A stretch of DNA of 22,422 nucleotides from Flavobacterium sp. (GTDB lineage Bacteria > Bacteroidota > Bacteroidia > Flavobacteriales > Flavobacteriaceae). Shown in pieces: positions 10,201-16,770 of this stretch. The notes below the pieces were generated by a model that saw only the letters and a list, made by a program, of their open reading frames with translations, was not told the DNA's origin and did not search any database. Both the position numbers and the translations under genes were made by a program. The stretch covers positions 1 through 22,422 of the forward strand of contig JASLID010000021.1 of NCBI GenBank assembly GCA_030153045.1. Reading direction: 5' to 3'. Every line of letters begins with the position of its first letter. The first letter of the stretch is position 1.

Positions 10201-11289
10201 TCAACCATAATGAACCACGAAACCTGTTTTGGGGATAATGATGGCGAAATAATTGTGGATGCAATTACCGGAGGAACAACTACTGATGCTTTAGGAAATC
10301 CAATTCCAAATCCGTATCAAATTACATTAAATTATGTAGTAGATAATTCAACTACTCCACCAACAGATAATTCTGTATATGTACCATTAAATGATTTAGC
10401 TGGAGCAGGAACACACGTGTTCTCTAATTTAGCGGCTGGAAGTTATTATATTAATGTTACCGATGGTAATGGTTGTGATTTCCCTCAACGAGTGTCTATT
10501 AATCCTGGAGATAATTATAATCCAGAAATTTTGGTAACGTATCCATGTAATCCTTTAACTAATGAACCAATGGTTCGTATAGAGGTAATAAATACAATTG
10601 CACCAAATACATTTGGCCCATTATATGAATTCCAATTAGATGGTTTCCCAAGACAAAGTAGTCCAATTTTTGAATCTACAAATGCAACGTATACAGCAGC
10701 GTTATTGGCTCCTGGAACACATACCCATTCTGTAGGAGTATTTAGCCCAACAGGATGTGATAAACTTGCTTTACCAAATCCGTTTAGTGTAACACCTAGA
10801 GAAGCTGTTACTGTGGTACTGTCAGAAGGTGGTTTAAACACCGCTTTAGCAACTGCTACTGGTGGTTCAGGAAATTACACGTATACTTTCTATGCTAACG
10901 GCCAAGAAGAGCAGTCAGGCACTAGTAATACTTATGTGTACTTCGAGCAATATAACTCTATTAGGGTTGTAGTTACTGATAGTGAGGGTTGTTATGACGA
11001 TGACACCAAAACATTACCATATTACCCTATTTTCATTCCAAACGTGTTTACGCCTAACGGAAATAACACGAATGAAATGTGGGGTCCAACCAATACAGCG
11101 AACTACAAAAACCTTAAAACCAAAATCTATGATAGATACGGTCGTTTAGTGGCTGAGTTAGCTGAAGGACAATTCTGGGATGGTAAATACAGTGGTAATG
11201 AATTGCCATCAGGTGATTACTGGTATGTGATAAAAGTAGATGGAAATAATGATCGTGAATTTGTAGGTCACTTTACATTGTATAGATAA
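1270..11289 (+). CDS. sprB: SprB-type giant cell-surface gliding adhesin with T9SS type B C-terminal signal
   Basis: This 3339-residue secreted protein starts with a signal peptide (residues 1-22, ending NAYSQ). Residues of about 24-370 form an N-terminal beta-rich head. About 372-500 look like a DUF11-type domain. About 544-737 hold Ig/PKD-like modules. From about 747 to 3250 there are 28-29 SprB-type repeats averaging about 86 residues. A typical repeat opens with CxGxxxGxI, has GGxxPYxY in the middle, then FxxLxxGxYxxxVxDxNGC. The last 87 or so residues (about 3253-3339, starting FIPNVFTPNGNN, with YDRYGR and WDGKYSG) are the CHU_C/gliding-motility C-terminal signal recognised by T9SS. In F. 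johnsoniae SprB (about 6500 residues) is moved along the cell surface to drive gliding; this one is about half that length. The head and the sprD/sprF neighbours support SprB itself over an unrelated repeat adhesin. The ATG at 1270 directly precedes the signal peptide. No frameshift is seen. Confidence 0.9.
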   Translation: MRLKHYLMLFLLLVNILNAYSQTVEPFVPARYTDRIKGDILMIGNNVLSIHQSNEYNTVGNPSTANDDIDMVYVDVDGDASTFSSSSAIMQVPNTSRDCYKIVYAALYWSGTYRTGDRSQLNQVRFKTPGSSTYTNITGSIIYDEGVSDLLTNDCLPYAAFADVTSLINPTNAEGNYTVADVRASLGDNSSCPGGNSAGWNLFLVYSDPKLPGKFITTFDGFAGIQNGETLNIPVSGFQSNPAGNVNAKLAFAALEGDNKLSGDGMQIRGTTPALPVIGFSNVTAPSRTTTNFFNSSISDVSGNSSGRTPNSQNTLGFDAGITDIANPARSVLRNNETDAEVRIYTNQDKYYLYFLAFSIEIIEPEILMTKAVQNLAGQDIGNQNVTLCQELNYVIAFDNIGNDDAEGVTGQALPPGGVGLGSDYVLIRDVLPINTTLVSIDTSNVPGTIIVNSPAGTLNIYVPKTYLTSNETRHFVTIRVKIACSCAELTTACSNLIVNQAFITYQGVISDIVISNDPSSATYNLACLSGNADSTNFLVGLDTCVFNTDVIICGTNATLTAGSGYDNYVWTGPAGATFVPNNTSQTVTVNMLGTYTVNGTDAQCRPIRQIFNVIQFGAGITNPIIPYDENPTPVICTDNGERLPYIFLCGSGDSQLLQTNITDAISVQWFLYNPALAGCGPYPATNCPVTNAACWTNQVGTGTNYTVTAAGMYSVVFTFPGGCTRTFYFNVYQNLLDPQIVKEDIICGNPGSITVTNVSGSGYEYQLLNGAVVVFPWQANNIFTPINAAGTYTVQVRPTTFSGGCVFSVPNIGIQVLDVTVSAIVTQPLCFGEQGSVNIQITGVPGQYYYTLHQGTIAGPIVGSVGPTNSTFNIFSNLTPGQTYTWETHTDDGCPRTGTFTINNPSQLVVTSSITRPLTNCGDGEITVNTTGGTPPYYYYLNSAPPAPFIANGVSSVVIPVPSPGGTYTITVYDANNCIGTTQQVITATLPPVYTVSHTDILCASAPNAGTITFNVTNANGNTLMFSINGGTTWQASPVFTNLPAGSYNTMVQYTIGTAVCTSAVQVIVIDPANPLAATAAISTAYTCTSAGAITVTVTANGAGGLQYSLDGITWQASPIFTPLTAGTYTVFVRDVNGCTITIAPSLTIVPLTPPTDLSFSATPLTCPTNVSTVTVTATGGSAPLNYQITAPIVVNNGNNNVFTNLAPNTYTFLVTDAKNCTYSETFTIAPLTPFVLTPTVVSNVVCFGSSTGVIRFTVSGYAPTYNYTVTGPGGYSQSATGVSASTVTLPAGPAGSYTITVTNPVTNCQDSEVVTILGPSAALTANVVTTPVTCAGLGTITVNASGGWGGYVYTIAPPAGNLSGNVFSNVPAGSYVITTTDANGCQVTNNVTFTAPTMPILTLSSSPASDFCFDSGNQATLVVTASNGVAPYSFSINGGAYVLSNTPVNSHTFSNLVPGSYIISVRDAYGCTNSVVFSQTINPQLTANIVLTKDFDCTASSGATIIGNIFNGYPAYQEYLVSYNGGAYVSLGAPTGSTFTYTVPTTNPGTYQFQVRDLRGCIAYTNIITISPLSLPVLTVTPATQMLSCYGDSTGVINVSIAGGNPTFTVTVVNTTTGVNYGTQTTGLPAGNYTITVVDSKSCSDTENVVINQPLQLTFTPAISPITCNPVGGYTLGQICANAVSGGTPPFTYTLVDLTGGTPNQVFGPTAATSHCFTGVDFGIYDIFVTDANGCTHVVSNQVMSNPPSDLTFVVNPTIPSCAAGATIDVTLVGAIGAGPFQFGIVNLTAFPWSSSFVNASNPPFQHQFTGLTPGTFYTIVVRDMTTGCYYFEPVNSPTPTNSTLNPTYTPNNVTCRGANDGSITITGISGIHPSTTSIQYTINYSPSNVPISMPVPHGTIVLPAVFPITIGGALTPGTYNIHFTEIGGPAISGCGITTAPFVISQSATILSLTASATNDNCNVNAGVITAVASGGTAPYTYQYLACGSPAPLASSVLWGPSNIANVESGCYDVYVKDANGCIRTVPVTVLLDPTPAITATIVNACVAQGTYQITVNLSSPGVAPYMLSINNGAYQLVTFPYTISGLSSGVYSFEVIDRNGCGNNGTPISVTILAPLSASATFTTQPTCNTTSGTITAVATGGSGNYTYTLGATTNATGVFTGMAPGTYTINILDTTTTCTTTATVTLAAAIVPSFTLAQTPVLCAGDSNGSITVTLLAGNTDVPYTYEIIAGPVIVPAQPSNVFSNLPAGNYTVQVNSGRGCINTTSIIVGTPLALTGTATLPNPLYTCTNNVVNTIAVQINVTPGTGTAPYTYSINGVNFFSTNVFNIAGSTTGPVTVNYQIKDNNGCIFNGNIVIPQIVLISATVTQTQQINCINTGEIVTINAVGGSGTYSYVSLPQPGGAPNVVAGPGANQFTITAPGTYYFSVIDTVTGCHFDTTAYLVPVFNTIDVVATATKPVTCFGGTDGELTFSVSGYTGPFTYDVLNSSNVSVFNGAGNAPAANVLVTGLAAGSYTIQVVETANPRCTEVSNSVTILSPSAALTISASEVANVTCDNNRGIIVATATGGWTTTPYTYTLNPGAVTNTTGVFTGLSGTTVYTITVTDALGCTVPASVTLTRPTQITANPIANVQLTCFGVNNGTITVTGVTGGQNSPTDYVYTLTYPDGSVSGPQASPTFNNLSPGNYSVVVNDPYNCLSAPIPFTVLPANQIVASLSKVPNSQVCDTSQEQLVLSASGGTGIFFYSLSPTGPWTPLVPNPLNLGLLPAGTHTYYVIDSNNCTAVVSNTVVIDTLNPLTLVILPITDTTLDCSYDLGSIYAEASGGEGAYTYTLLPGGATNTTGIFNGLGVGNYTVQVTSGDCTMVQAPVTITAPLELLVTAVAHNTKCSYSNDGDIVITLTGVDGRQIQYELISSDGVYTGSQSFDIPDPSVPFTIPNLGPGTYTLNVHTVPSNCGPGIITPLVITRPAPITFTSTIMNHETCFGDNDGEIIVDAITGGTTTDALGNPIPNPYQITLNYVVDNSTTPPTDNSVYVPLNDLAGAGTHVFSNLAAGSYYINVTDGNGCDFPQRVSINPGDNYNPEILVTYPCNPLTNEPMVRIEVINTIAPNTFGPLYEFQLDGFPRQSSPIFESTNATYTAALLAPGTHTHSVGVFSPTGCDKLALPNPFSVTPREAVTVVLSEGGLNTALATATGGSGNYTYTFYANGQEEQSGTSNTYVYFEQYNSIRVVVTDSEGCYDDDTKTLPYYPIFIPNVFTPNGNNTNEMWGPTNTANYKNLKTKIYDRYGRLVAELAEGQFWDGKYSGNELPSGDYWYVIKVDGNNDREFVGHFTLYR
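3505..11030 (+). repeat. Array of about 28-29 diverged SprB-type protein repeats
   Basis: Reading the protein by eye, I count 28 units that open with a conserved cysteine (for example ICGNPGSI, LCFGEQGS, TCFGDNDGEI) and close with a second cysteine in a (D)xxGC-like motif. A final unit lacks the opening cysteine. The units are diverged at the DNA level, so this is an old array and not a recent tandem duplication. A subset shares the internal phrase NxTGVFxGL (units near 7740, 9040 and 9800). Several others open with CFG and have a G-I-V-like strand. The count is approximate by one or two. Confidence 0.8.
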
Positions 11290-11307
11290 TTTTAATTCAC
11301 GAGCGTT

Positions 11308-12300
11308 ATGAAATTTCAAAATAAAATAATAAATATGAAAAGACTCTTTTTAGCAGTTCTTTTAGCTTCGTTTTCAAACGGATTTGCTCAAGAGTTAAAT
11401 TTACCTGCAGCTACACAATACTTGGCGGATAACCCTTTCGTTATCTCGCCAACGTATGCGGGTATTGGAGATAATTTTAGAATTAGATTGAATGGTTTTT
11501 CTCAATGGGTTGGTATTAAAGACTCTCCGCAAAATCAAGCCTTATATGCTGATTTTAGAGTTTTGGATCAATCAGGTATTGGAATTAATTTGTACAACGA
11601 TAAAAACGGTTTTACAAGACAAACTGGGGGTAAAATATCATTTGCCCACCACATTATTTTAGATTATTATTCAAAGCAATATTTGTCGTTTGGTATTTCT
11701 TATAATTTGAATAATTTTAGAATTGAAACCAGCGAATTCAATGTGGCTGATCCAAGTATCATTAACGACCGCTATACTTCAAATAACAATTTTGACGTTA
11801 GTTTGCTATACAGAAGAAAGGCATTTTATGTGAGTTTCAATGCAAGTAACTTATTAGACAAAGATTTAGAGAAGTATAAAATTATAAACGAACCTAATTT
11901 ACTTCGTAATTATCAAGTGTATACAGGTTATGTGTATAAAAGCAATCGCGACAGTAGAGTTGAGATTGAACCATCAGCTTTCTTTCAATATTTTCAAAGT
12001 GATGGACGTTCTAGTACAGATATAAATGCGAAAATACGTTATTTAGACAATCAGAGAACAGGTTATTTCTGGTTAGGTGGAACGTATCGTTTCTTAAACG
12101 ATCAGCCATTAAAACCTTTAACTGTTGGACCTATGCTTGGATTGAAAAAAGGCGGATTCTATGCTGGATATTCATACCAAATAACATTAAACGAATTGTC
12201 TGCTTATAATTCAGGAACCCACATGATTACCCTTGGATTCGATTTCTTCCAAGGAATAAGCAACTGTCCTTGTACACAAACCGGACACGACGAAGATTAA
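11308..12300 (+). CDS. sprF: SprF: PorP/SprF family T9SS outer-membrane protein
   Basis: A 330-residue protein of the PorP/SprF family. It has a signal peptide and then the family's characteristic opening with the adult protein start at ELNLPAATQYLADNPF, followed by NPxxISPTYAGIGDNFRIRL. The rest alternates aromatic and polar residues as expected for an outer-membrane beta-barrel, and ends near a short Cys-containing tail (SNCPCTQTG). It lies 18 bp after the adhesin gene. In F. johnsoniae SprF is required for SprB to reach the cell surface and is specific to it, so the two are probably co-expressed partners. Two starts fit. The ATG at 11308 adds nine residues before the second ATG at 11335, which begins a textbook signal peptide (MKRLFLAVLLASF) and is preceded by an A/T-rich stretch typical of this phylum. 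The shorter form is quite possible. Confidence 0.9.
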   Translation: MKFQNKIINMKRLFLAVLLASFSNGFAQELNLPAATQYLADNPFVISPTYAGIGDNFRIRLNGFSQWVGIKDSPQNQALYADFRVLDQSGIGINLYNDKNGFTRQTGGKISFAHHIILDYYSKQYLSFGISYNLNNFRIETSEFNVADPSIINDRYTSNNNFDVSLLYRRKAFYVSFNASNLLDKDLEKYKIINEPNLLRNYQVYTGYVYKSNRDSRVEIEPSAFFQYFQSDGRSSTDINAKIRYLDNQRTGYFWLGGTYRFLNDQPLKPLTVGPMLGLKKGGFYAGYSYQITLNELSAYNSGTHMITLGFDFFQGISNCPCTQTGHDED

Positions 12301-12316
12301 TAAAGTAAAAGCCATA

Positions 12317-13504
12317 ATGAATACTATCAACGACTTCAATTTCAACAATAAAAAAGCATTAATAAGAGTAGATTTTAATGTACCGTTAGACGAAAATTTT
12401 AATGTAACCGATGCTACTCGTATTGAAGCAGCTAAGCCAACTATTGATAAAATTATTTCTGAAGGCGGAAGTGTTATTTTAATGTCCCACTTAGGAAGAC
12501 CAAAAGGTGTTCAAGAAGAGTTTTCATTGCGACATATTGTGGCTACAACTGCCGAAGTTTTAGGAGTACCTGTTACTTTCGCTTCAGATTGTATAGGAAG
12601 CGTTGCTGAAAATGCAGCGGCTAACTTAAAACCGGGAGAAGTTTTATTATTGGAGAACCTTCGTTTTTACAAAGAAGAAGAAGCCGGAGACGTTGATTTT
12701 GCTAAAAAATTAGCTTCATTAGGTGATATATATGTGAACGATGCTTTTGGAACTGCTCATAGAGCGCATGCATCGACAACCATAATTGCTCAATTTTTCC
12801 CTCAAAACAAATGTTTTGGAACATTGTTAGCGAAAGAGATTGAAAGCTTAAACAAAGTGCTTAAAAATAGTGAAAAACCAGTAACAGCGATTCTAGGAGG
12901 AAGTAAAGTTTCTTCAAAAATCACGGTTATCGAAAACATTCTGGATAAAGTAGACCATATGATTATTGGTGGGGGAATGACTTTCACGTTTATTAAAGCC
13001 CTTGGCGGAAAAATTGGAAACTCTATTTGTGAAGATGACAAGCAAGAGTTAGCATTAGAAATTTTGCGATTGGCCAAAGAGAAAAATGTACAAATTCATT
13101 TACCTGTTGATGTCGTTGCGGCCGATGCTTTTGCAAACGATGCCAAAACACAAATCATAGCAGTAAACGAAATTCCTGACGGTTGGCAAGGTTTAGATGC
13201 CGGTCCTCAATCGTTAGAAAATATAAAACAAGTTATATTAGAATCCAAAACCATTCTTTGGAACGGTCCTTTAGGTGTTTTTGAAATGGAAAATTTCGCC
13301 AAAGGGACTATCGAATTGGGTAATTTTATTGCCGAAGCTACTCAAAAAGGCGCTTTTTCTCTTGTTGGAGGTGGCGACAGTGTTGCTGCTGTAAAACAGT
13401 TCGGTTTTGAACATAAAATGAGCTATGTTTCCACCGGTGGAGGGGCAATGCTCGAAATGCTAGAAGGTAAGAATTTACCTGGAATTTCGGCTATAATGTG
13501 TTAA
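12317..13504 (+). CDS. pgk: Phosphoglycerate kinase
   Basis: The protein has 395 residues, the usual length for bacterial PGK. It transfers phosphate between 1,3-bisphosphoglycerate and ADP in glycolysis, in the cytoplasm. Signature motifs are all present: RVDFNVP (17-23), SHLGRPKG (57-64, substrate-binding arginine loop), LLLENLRF, AFGTAHRAHAST, the GGSKVSSKI nucleotide-domain motif, WNGPLGVFE, and GGGDSVAA near 351-358 followed by STGGGAMLEMLEG. No key residue is missing. It starts 16 bp after sprF on the same strand with no visible terminator between them, so read-through from the motility operon is possible even though the gene is housekeeping. It ends at TAA 13502-13504, and the next gene has its own promoter-like site. 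Confidence 0.98.
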   Translation: MNTINDFNFNNKKALIRVDFNVPLDENFNVTDATRIEAAKPTIDKIISEGGSVILMSHLGRPKGVQEEFSLRHIVATTAEVLGVPVTFASDCIGSVAENAAANLKPGEVLLLENLRFYKEEEAGDVDFAKKLASLGDIYVNDAFGTAHRAHASTTIIAQFFPQNKCFGTLLAKEIESLNKVLKNSEKPVTAILGGSKVSSKITVIENILDKVDHMIIGGGMTFTFIKALGGKIGNSICEDDKQELALEILRLAKEKNVQIHLPVDVVAADAFANDAKTQIIAVNEIPDGWQGLDAGPQSLENIKQVILESKTILWNGPLGVFEMENFAKGTIELGNFIAEATQKGAFSLVGGGDSVAAVKQFGFEHKMSYVSTGGGAMLEMLEGKNLPGISAIMC

Positions 13505-13552
13505 TTAACCGATTTTTTACAACTTTTATCGATGTTTTACGTTTAAACTCAT

Positions 13553-13560
13553 TATGTTTG
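13553..13560 (+). promoter_or_regulatory. Bacteroidota -7 promoter box TATGTTTG
   Basis: An exact match to the TAnnTTTG -7 element used by the Bacteroidota primary sigma factor lies in the 105-bp gap after pgk, about 50 bp before the transglycosylase start. No clear TTTG -33 element is visible at the usual distance, so the site rests on the -7 box and its placement. Confidence 0.45.
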
Positions 13561-13609
13561 TATTCGTAACACAATTAACTGATTCATAACTACTTACAAT
13601 AATAAGCTT

Positions 13610-15682
13610 ATGATAAAAAGAATTTTTGCCCTAACCCTGCTATTAATTTTACCTATCTACACCGTTTTTGCTCAAGACAGTTTTGTCAATGAAAGCGTAA
13701 AACCTATCGTAAAATTATCCTTTTTAGACTCTCTTAAAACCACTTTTGTTGATGACGAAATGACTTCATGTGTAGATAATCTATGGATGAAAGAAATGAC
13801 CAATGAAGAGGTTTTCGCCGATTTATATTCAGAAATTAAAAACAACAATTTTGATAAAGCGGTAGATTATGATTTGCCAACCGATCTTTTTAAAGAGAGA
13901 TTGCGTTTGCTAGACGAAAAATCACCGTTTAATATCGAGTACAACGTTGGACTTGAAAACTTAGTCAAATCCTTTCTTAAAAACCGCAAACGTTCTATGG
14001 AACGTTTGATGGGGATTTCACAATATTACTTTCCTGTTTTTGAGGAAGCCATGGCCAAATACAACGTGCCATTAGAAATTAAATACTTGGCATTAGTTGA
14101 ATCAGCTTTAAATCCTAAAGCAGTTTCGCGTGTTGGAGCAACAGGATTGTGGCAATTTATGTTTCAAACCGGTAAACAATATGGTTTGAAAATTGATTCT
14201 TATGTAGATGAAAGAAGCGATTTGCTTAAATCGAGTGATGCAGCCGCGCGTTATATGCAGGGGATGTATAAAATCTTCGGCGATTGGGAATTGGTTTTGG
14301 CTTCTTATAATTCTGGAGCAGGAAACGTAACCAAAGCGATTCGCCGCTCAGGCGGTCATCAAAATTATTGGAATATAAAAAAGAATTTACCTCGTGAAAC
14401 TCAAGGATATGTTCCTGCGTTTTACGCATACATGTATATTTTTGAATACCAAAAAGAACACGGAATTGTACCAAACAAAGCCGTAGCCAATCATTTTGCA
14501 ACCGATACGATTGCTATTAAAAAGAAAATGTCTTTCAAGCAAATTGCACAATTGTTGGATATGCCTGAAGCACAAATCGAATTCTTGAATCCTTCATATA
14601 AAACCAAAGTGATTCCTTACGTGACGAATCAAACGAATTTTTTATGCTTGCCTAAAGATAAAGTAGCAGTTTTCACCTTAAACGAAGACAAAATGTATGC
14701 TTTTATTGATTATGAAGAAGCAAGACGTGAAAAACAATTTGTTCCAAAAGCGAAGACTAGAATTATTAAAGATTCTATTTCGAATGACAATATTGAAGAA
14801 GCTTTAGCTGAAACAGTAAAAACAACTAAAAACGTTTCTCGTACAAAATACCACACAGTAAAGCGTGGAGACAACTTAAGCGACATTGCCGACAAGTATA
14901 ATGTTGCTATGGCTGAAGTTAAAAAATGGAACAAGTTAAAAGGAAGCAATCTTCAAGCGGGTAAAAAACTTAAAATTATTACAGAAGAAAGAATTACTGT
15001 AATTCAAAAAGTTAAAAAACCAAAAGAAAATACTTTAGTAGCTTCAAATGAAACAAGTGTAGCCTCGGTTGAAAAACCAGCTCCTAAGAAAGAAGTAGTT
15101 AAAGCCATTAAAGAAACCCAATCTGTAGCTATTGCTGCTATTACTGAAAAACCAGAAGTTGTTGCAGAGCATGTAGTAGAATCAGGAGAAACATTAATAT
15201 CAATTGCTAAAAAGCACCGTTTGTATGTTGCCGATTTGAAAAAATGGAACAACCTAAAAGACAGCAATGTTAAATTAGGTGATAAATTAAAAATCAAACC
15301 ATCTGCTGATATCGCTTCAGTTGAAGAAAAACAAAGTGAAACGGAAACAACACTTTACACCGTTAAAAAAGGCGATAACATTTCAGTGATTGCCAAAAAC
15401 AATAAAGTATCCGTTGAAGATTTGAAGAAATGGAACGAGTTAACCAGCAATAACCTAAAAGCGGGAGATCAATTAAAAATCGAAAAAGCCAAAGAAGTTG
15501 TTGCAGAAGTTTCTAAAAAGAGAAACAAATACCAAGAACAACAAATGTATGTGGTTCAAAAAGGAGATTCGCTATTTAGCATTTCACTAAAAAATAAAAC
15601 CACTGTGGCCGAAATTAAAAAGCTGAACGACATGAAAGATGAAAATCTTCAACCGGGAATGAAGCTAAAAATTAAAGGATAA
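13610..15682 (+). CDS. MltD-type membrane-bound/periplasmic lytic transglycosylase with four LysM domains
   Basis: A 690-residue secreted murein hydrolase. A signal peptide (1-21, ending TVFAQ) is followed by a linker, then a family 1 lytic transglycosylase (SLT) domain at roughly residues 140-290. The catalytic glutamate is E164 in ALVESALNP. The other SLT motifs are also present: GATGLWQFM, the SYNSGAGNV motif, and the PRETQGYVPAFYAY motif. Four LysM peptidoglycan-binding modules follow at about 414-457, 520-563, 580-624 and 646-689, each opening with a V-x(2)-GD/E-(N/S/T)-L/I type strand and ending LKI. Linkers between them are Lys/Glu/Ala-rich. The enzyme cleaves glycan strands with formation of 1,6-anhydromuramic acid and works in wall remodelling. 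E. coli MltD has fewer LysM modules; four is common in Flavobacteria. It has its own promoter-like site and a strong terminator, so it appears to be a single-gene unit. Confidence 0.93.
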   Translation: MIKRIFALTLLLILPIYTVFAQDSFVNESVKPIVKLSFLDSLKTTFVDDEMTSCVDNLWMKEMTNEEVFADLYSEIKNNNFDKAVDYDLPTDLFKERLRLLDEKSPFNIEYNVGLENLVKSFLKNRKRSMERLMGISQYYFPVFEEAMAKYNVPLEIKYLALVESALNPKAVSRVGATGLWQFMFQTGKQYGLKIDSYVDERSDLLKSSDAAARYMQGMYKIFGDWELVLASYNSGAGNVTKAIRRSGGHQNYWNIKKNLPRETQGYVPAFYAYMYIFEYQKEHGIVPNKAVANHFATDTIAIKKKMSFKQIAQLLDMPEAQIEFLNPSYKTKVIPYVTNQTNFLCLPKDKVAVFTLNEDKMYAFIDYEEARREKQFVPKAKTRIIKDSISNDNIEEALAETVKTTKNVSRTKYHTVKRGDNLSDIADKYNVAMAEVKKWNKLKGSNLQAGKKLKIITEERITVIQKVKKPKENTLVASNETSVASVEKPAPKKEVVKAIKETQSVAIAAITEKPEVVAEHVVESGETLISIAKKHRLYVADLKKWNNLKDSNVKLGDKLKIKPSADIASVEEKQSETETTLYTVKKGDNISVIAKNNKVSVEDLKKWNELTSNNLKAGDQLKIEKAKEVVAEVSKKRNKYQEQQMYVVQKGDSLFSISLKNKTTVAEIKKLNDMKDENLQPGMKLKIKG

Positions 15683-15684
15683 GC

Positions 15685-15714
15685 AAAAGGGAATCATTAC
15701 GATTCCCTTTTTTT
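15685..15714 (+). terminator. Rho-independent terminator after the transglycosylase
   Basis: A perfect 11-bp stem, AAAAGGGAATC (15685-15695) with GATTCCCTTTT (15701-15711), encloses a 5-base loop (ATTAC) and runs into a T tract. It begins 3 bp after the stop codon. The A tract on its left could also make it work in the opposite direction. Confidence 0.9.
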
Positions 15715-15716
15715 AT

Positions 15717-15724
15717 TACATTTG
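15717..15724 (+). promoter_or_regulatory. Bacteroidota -7 promoter box TACATTTG
   Basis: An exact TAnnTTTG match lies 3 bp after the terminator T tract and 20 bp before the acetyltransferase start. The placement implies a short leader. The upstream -33 position would fall within the terminator stem, and no TTTG is seen there. Confidence 0.5.
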
Positions 15725-15744
15725 TTATAGAAATACTATAGCCA

Positions 15745-16191
15745 ATGCAACTAGAATTTAAAATAAAGCCATTTACGGCACTTTCTGTCCAAGAACTATA
15801 TGATGTGCTAAAACTACGAATAGAAGTGTTTGTAGTAGAGCAAATTTGCATTTACCAAGACATTGATGGTAAAGATCAAAAAGCATTACACGTTTTAGGG
15901 TATTATGGTGATGATTTGGCTGCGTATTGCAGATTGTTTAAAGCCGGTGATTATTTCGATCAGGCTTCTATAGGACGCGTTATTGTTGCTCAAAGATTTA
16001 GAGATAAAAAATGGGGAAACAATTTGATGATTGAAGCCATAGATGGTGTAAAAGCAAATTTCAACGACACCAACATTACGATTTCGGCACAAATGTATCT
16101 GCAGAAATTTTATGAAAGTCACGGATTTGTGAAAACTTCTGAAATGTATTTAGAGGATGATATTCCGCATATTCAGATGAAAAAGAGTTAG
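15745..16191 (+). CDS. GNAT-family N-acetyltransferase, ElaA type
   Basis: A 148-residue single-domain protein, the normal size for the family. It carries the ElaA signature at its N-terminus: LYDVLKLRIEVFVVEQ, followed by CIYQDIDGKDQ and an H in ALHVLGYY. Motif A, which binds acetyl-CoA, is the stretch IGRVIVAQRFRDKKWGNNLM, a slightly altered R-x-x-G-x-G/A loop. The C-terminal strand-helix (YLQKFYESHGFVKTSEMYLEDDIPHIQM) is typical of ElaA. The natural substrate of ElaA proteins is not established. The gene is 13 bp upstream of the next one, so they may be co-transcribed from the promoter at 15717. Confidence 0.9.
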   Translation: MQLEFKIKPFTALSVQELYDVLKLRIEVFVVEQICIYQDIDGKDQKALHVLGYYGDDLAAYCRLFKAGDYFDQASIGRVIVAQRFRDKKWGNNLMIEAIDGVKANFNDTNITISAQMYLQKFYESHGFVKTSEMYLEDDIPHIQMKKS

Positions 16192-16204
16192 CTGACATTA
16201 TCAG

Positions 16205-16762
16205 ATGAACGACTTTGAAAAAGACATAACCAAATACTGGACAAATTTCCCTGAAGTTTGGACTTTCTTATGGTCACCTGAAGAAGCGCAAGAAATTTCA
16301 ACTGAACACAAAGATCAAATACATTTTCTTAATGAAGAAGGGACTAAATTCATTAAGAATTATTTAGAAAGTTCTAAAATGACAAAAGGCCTTCCTGATT
16401 TTCCGTTTAAACATTATTTCAAGAATATTGATGAATTTAAAGTAACTCAAGATTGCGAAGAAAAAATCAAAAAATGGCTATATAATAGAGGAATTCCATT
16501 CTCGAAGTATGTTTTTATTGATTGTGACCAAAGTGGACAATCTGTTATGCTAACTTGGAAAATGGTAATCAAATATTGGAAAGGATTATTTTTTGCAGAG
16601 GATTTATTGATTTTTGATAATTCCCTTGAATGGGGACTTTTCTACTACCACGAAAGCGAAATCTATTTTGGTAGCGAAATTATTTTTGACAAATTAGCTG
16701 AAGAGCAAAAAACAATAGAACTAAATAAATTAGCAACTACCATTAACAAAGGTTTTAAGTAG
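16205..16762 (+). CDS. Protein of unknown function, 185 residues
   Basis: I do not recognise a named family. The protein has no signal peptide and no membrane segment, is rich in aromatic residues (Trp, Phe, Tyr) and acidic, and looks like a compact cytoplasmic domain. The C-terminal half has a striking run, with KMVIKYWKGLFFAEDLLIFD followed by SLEWGLFYYHESEIYFG, which has the feel of small sensor or immunity-type proteins, but that is only an impression. It follows the acetyltransferase by 13 bp, so the two are likely one transcript. Its stop codon is 8 bp from the stop codon of the converging OmpA-like gene, with no terminator hairpin visible between. Confidence 0.75.
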   Translation: MNDFEKDITKYWTNFPEVWTFLWSPEEAQEISTEHKDQIHFLNEEGTKFIKNYLESSKMTKGLPDFPFKHYFKNIDEFKVTQDCEEKIKKWLYNRGIPFSKYVFIDCDQSGQSVMLTWKMVIKYWKGLFFAEDLLIFDNSLEWGLFYYHESEIYFGSEIIFDKLAEEQKTIELNKLATTINKGFK

Positions 16763-16770
16763 GTAGGTTG

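Noticed and set aside
3283..10841. Open frames on the opposite strand and in other frames within the adhesin gene
   Set aside because: They are short, lie wholly inside a 3339-residue gene with strong domain evidence, and have low-complexity or Ser/Cys-rich translations typical of shadow frames.
3505..11030. CRISPR array or recent tandem DNA repeat
   Set aside because: The periodicity is in the protein only. The units are about 86 codons long and diverged in DNA, with no short identical repeats and spacers.
14226..15297. Antisense frames within the transglycosylase gene
   Set aside because: The opposite strand encodes intact SLT and LysM domains; the antisense translations show no domain and no start context.
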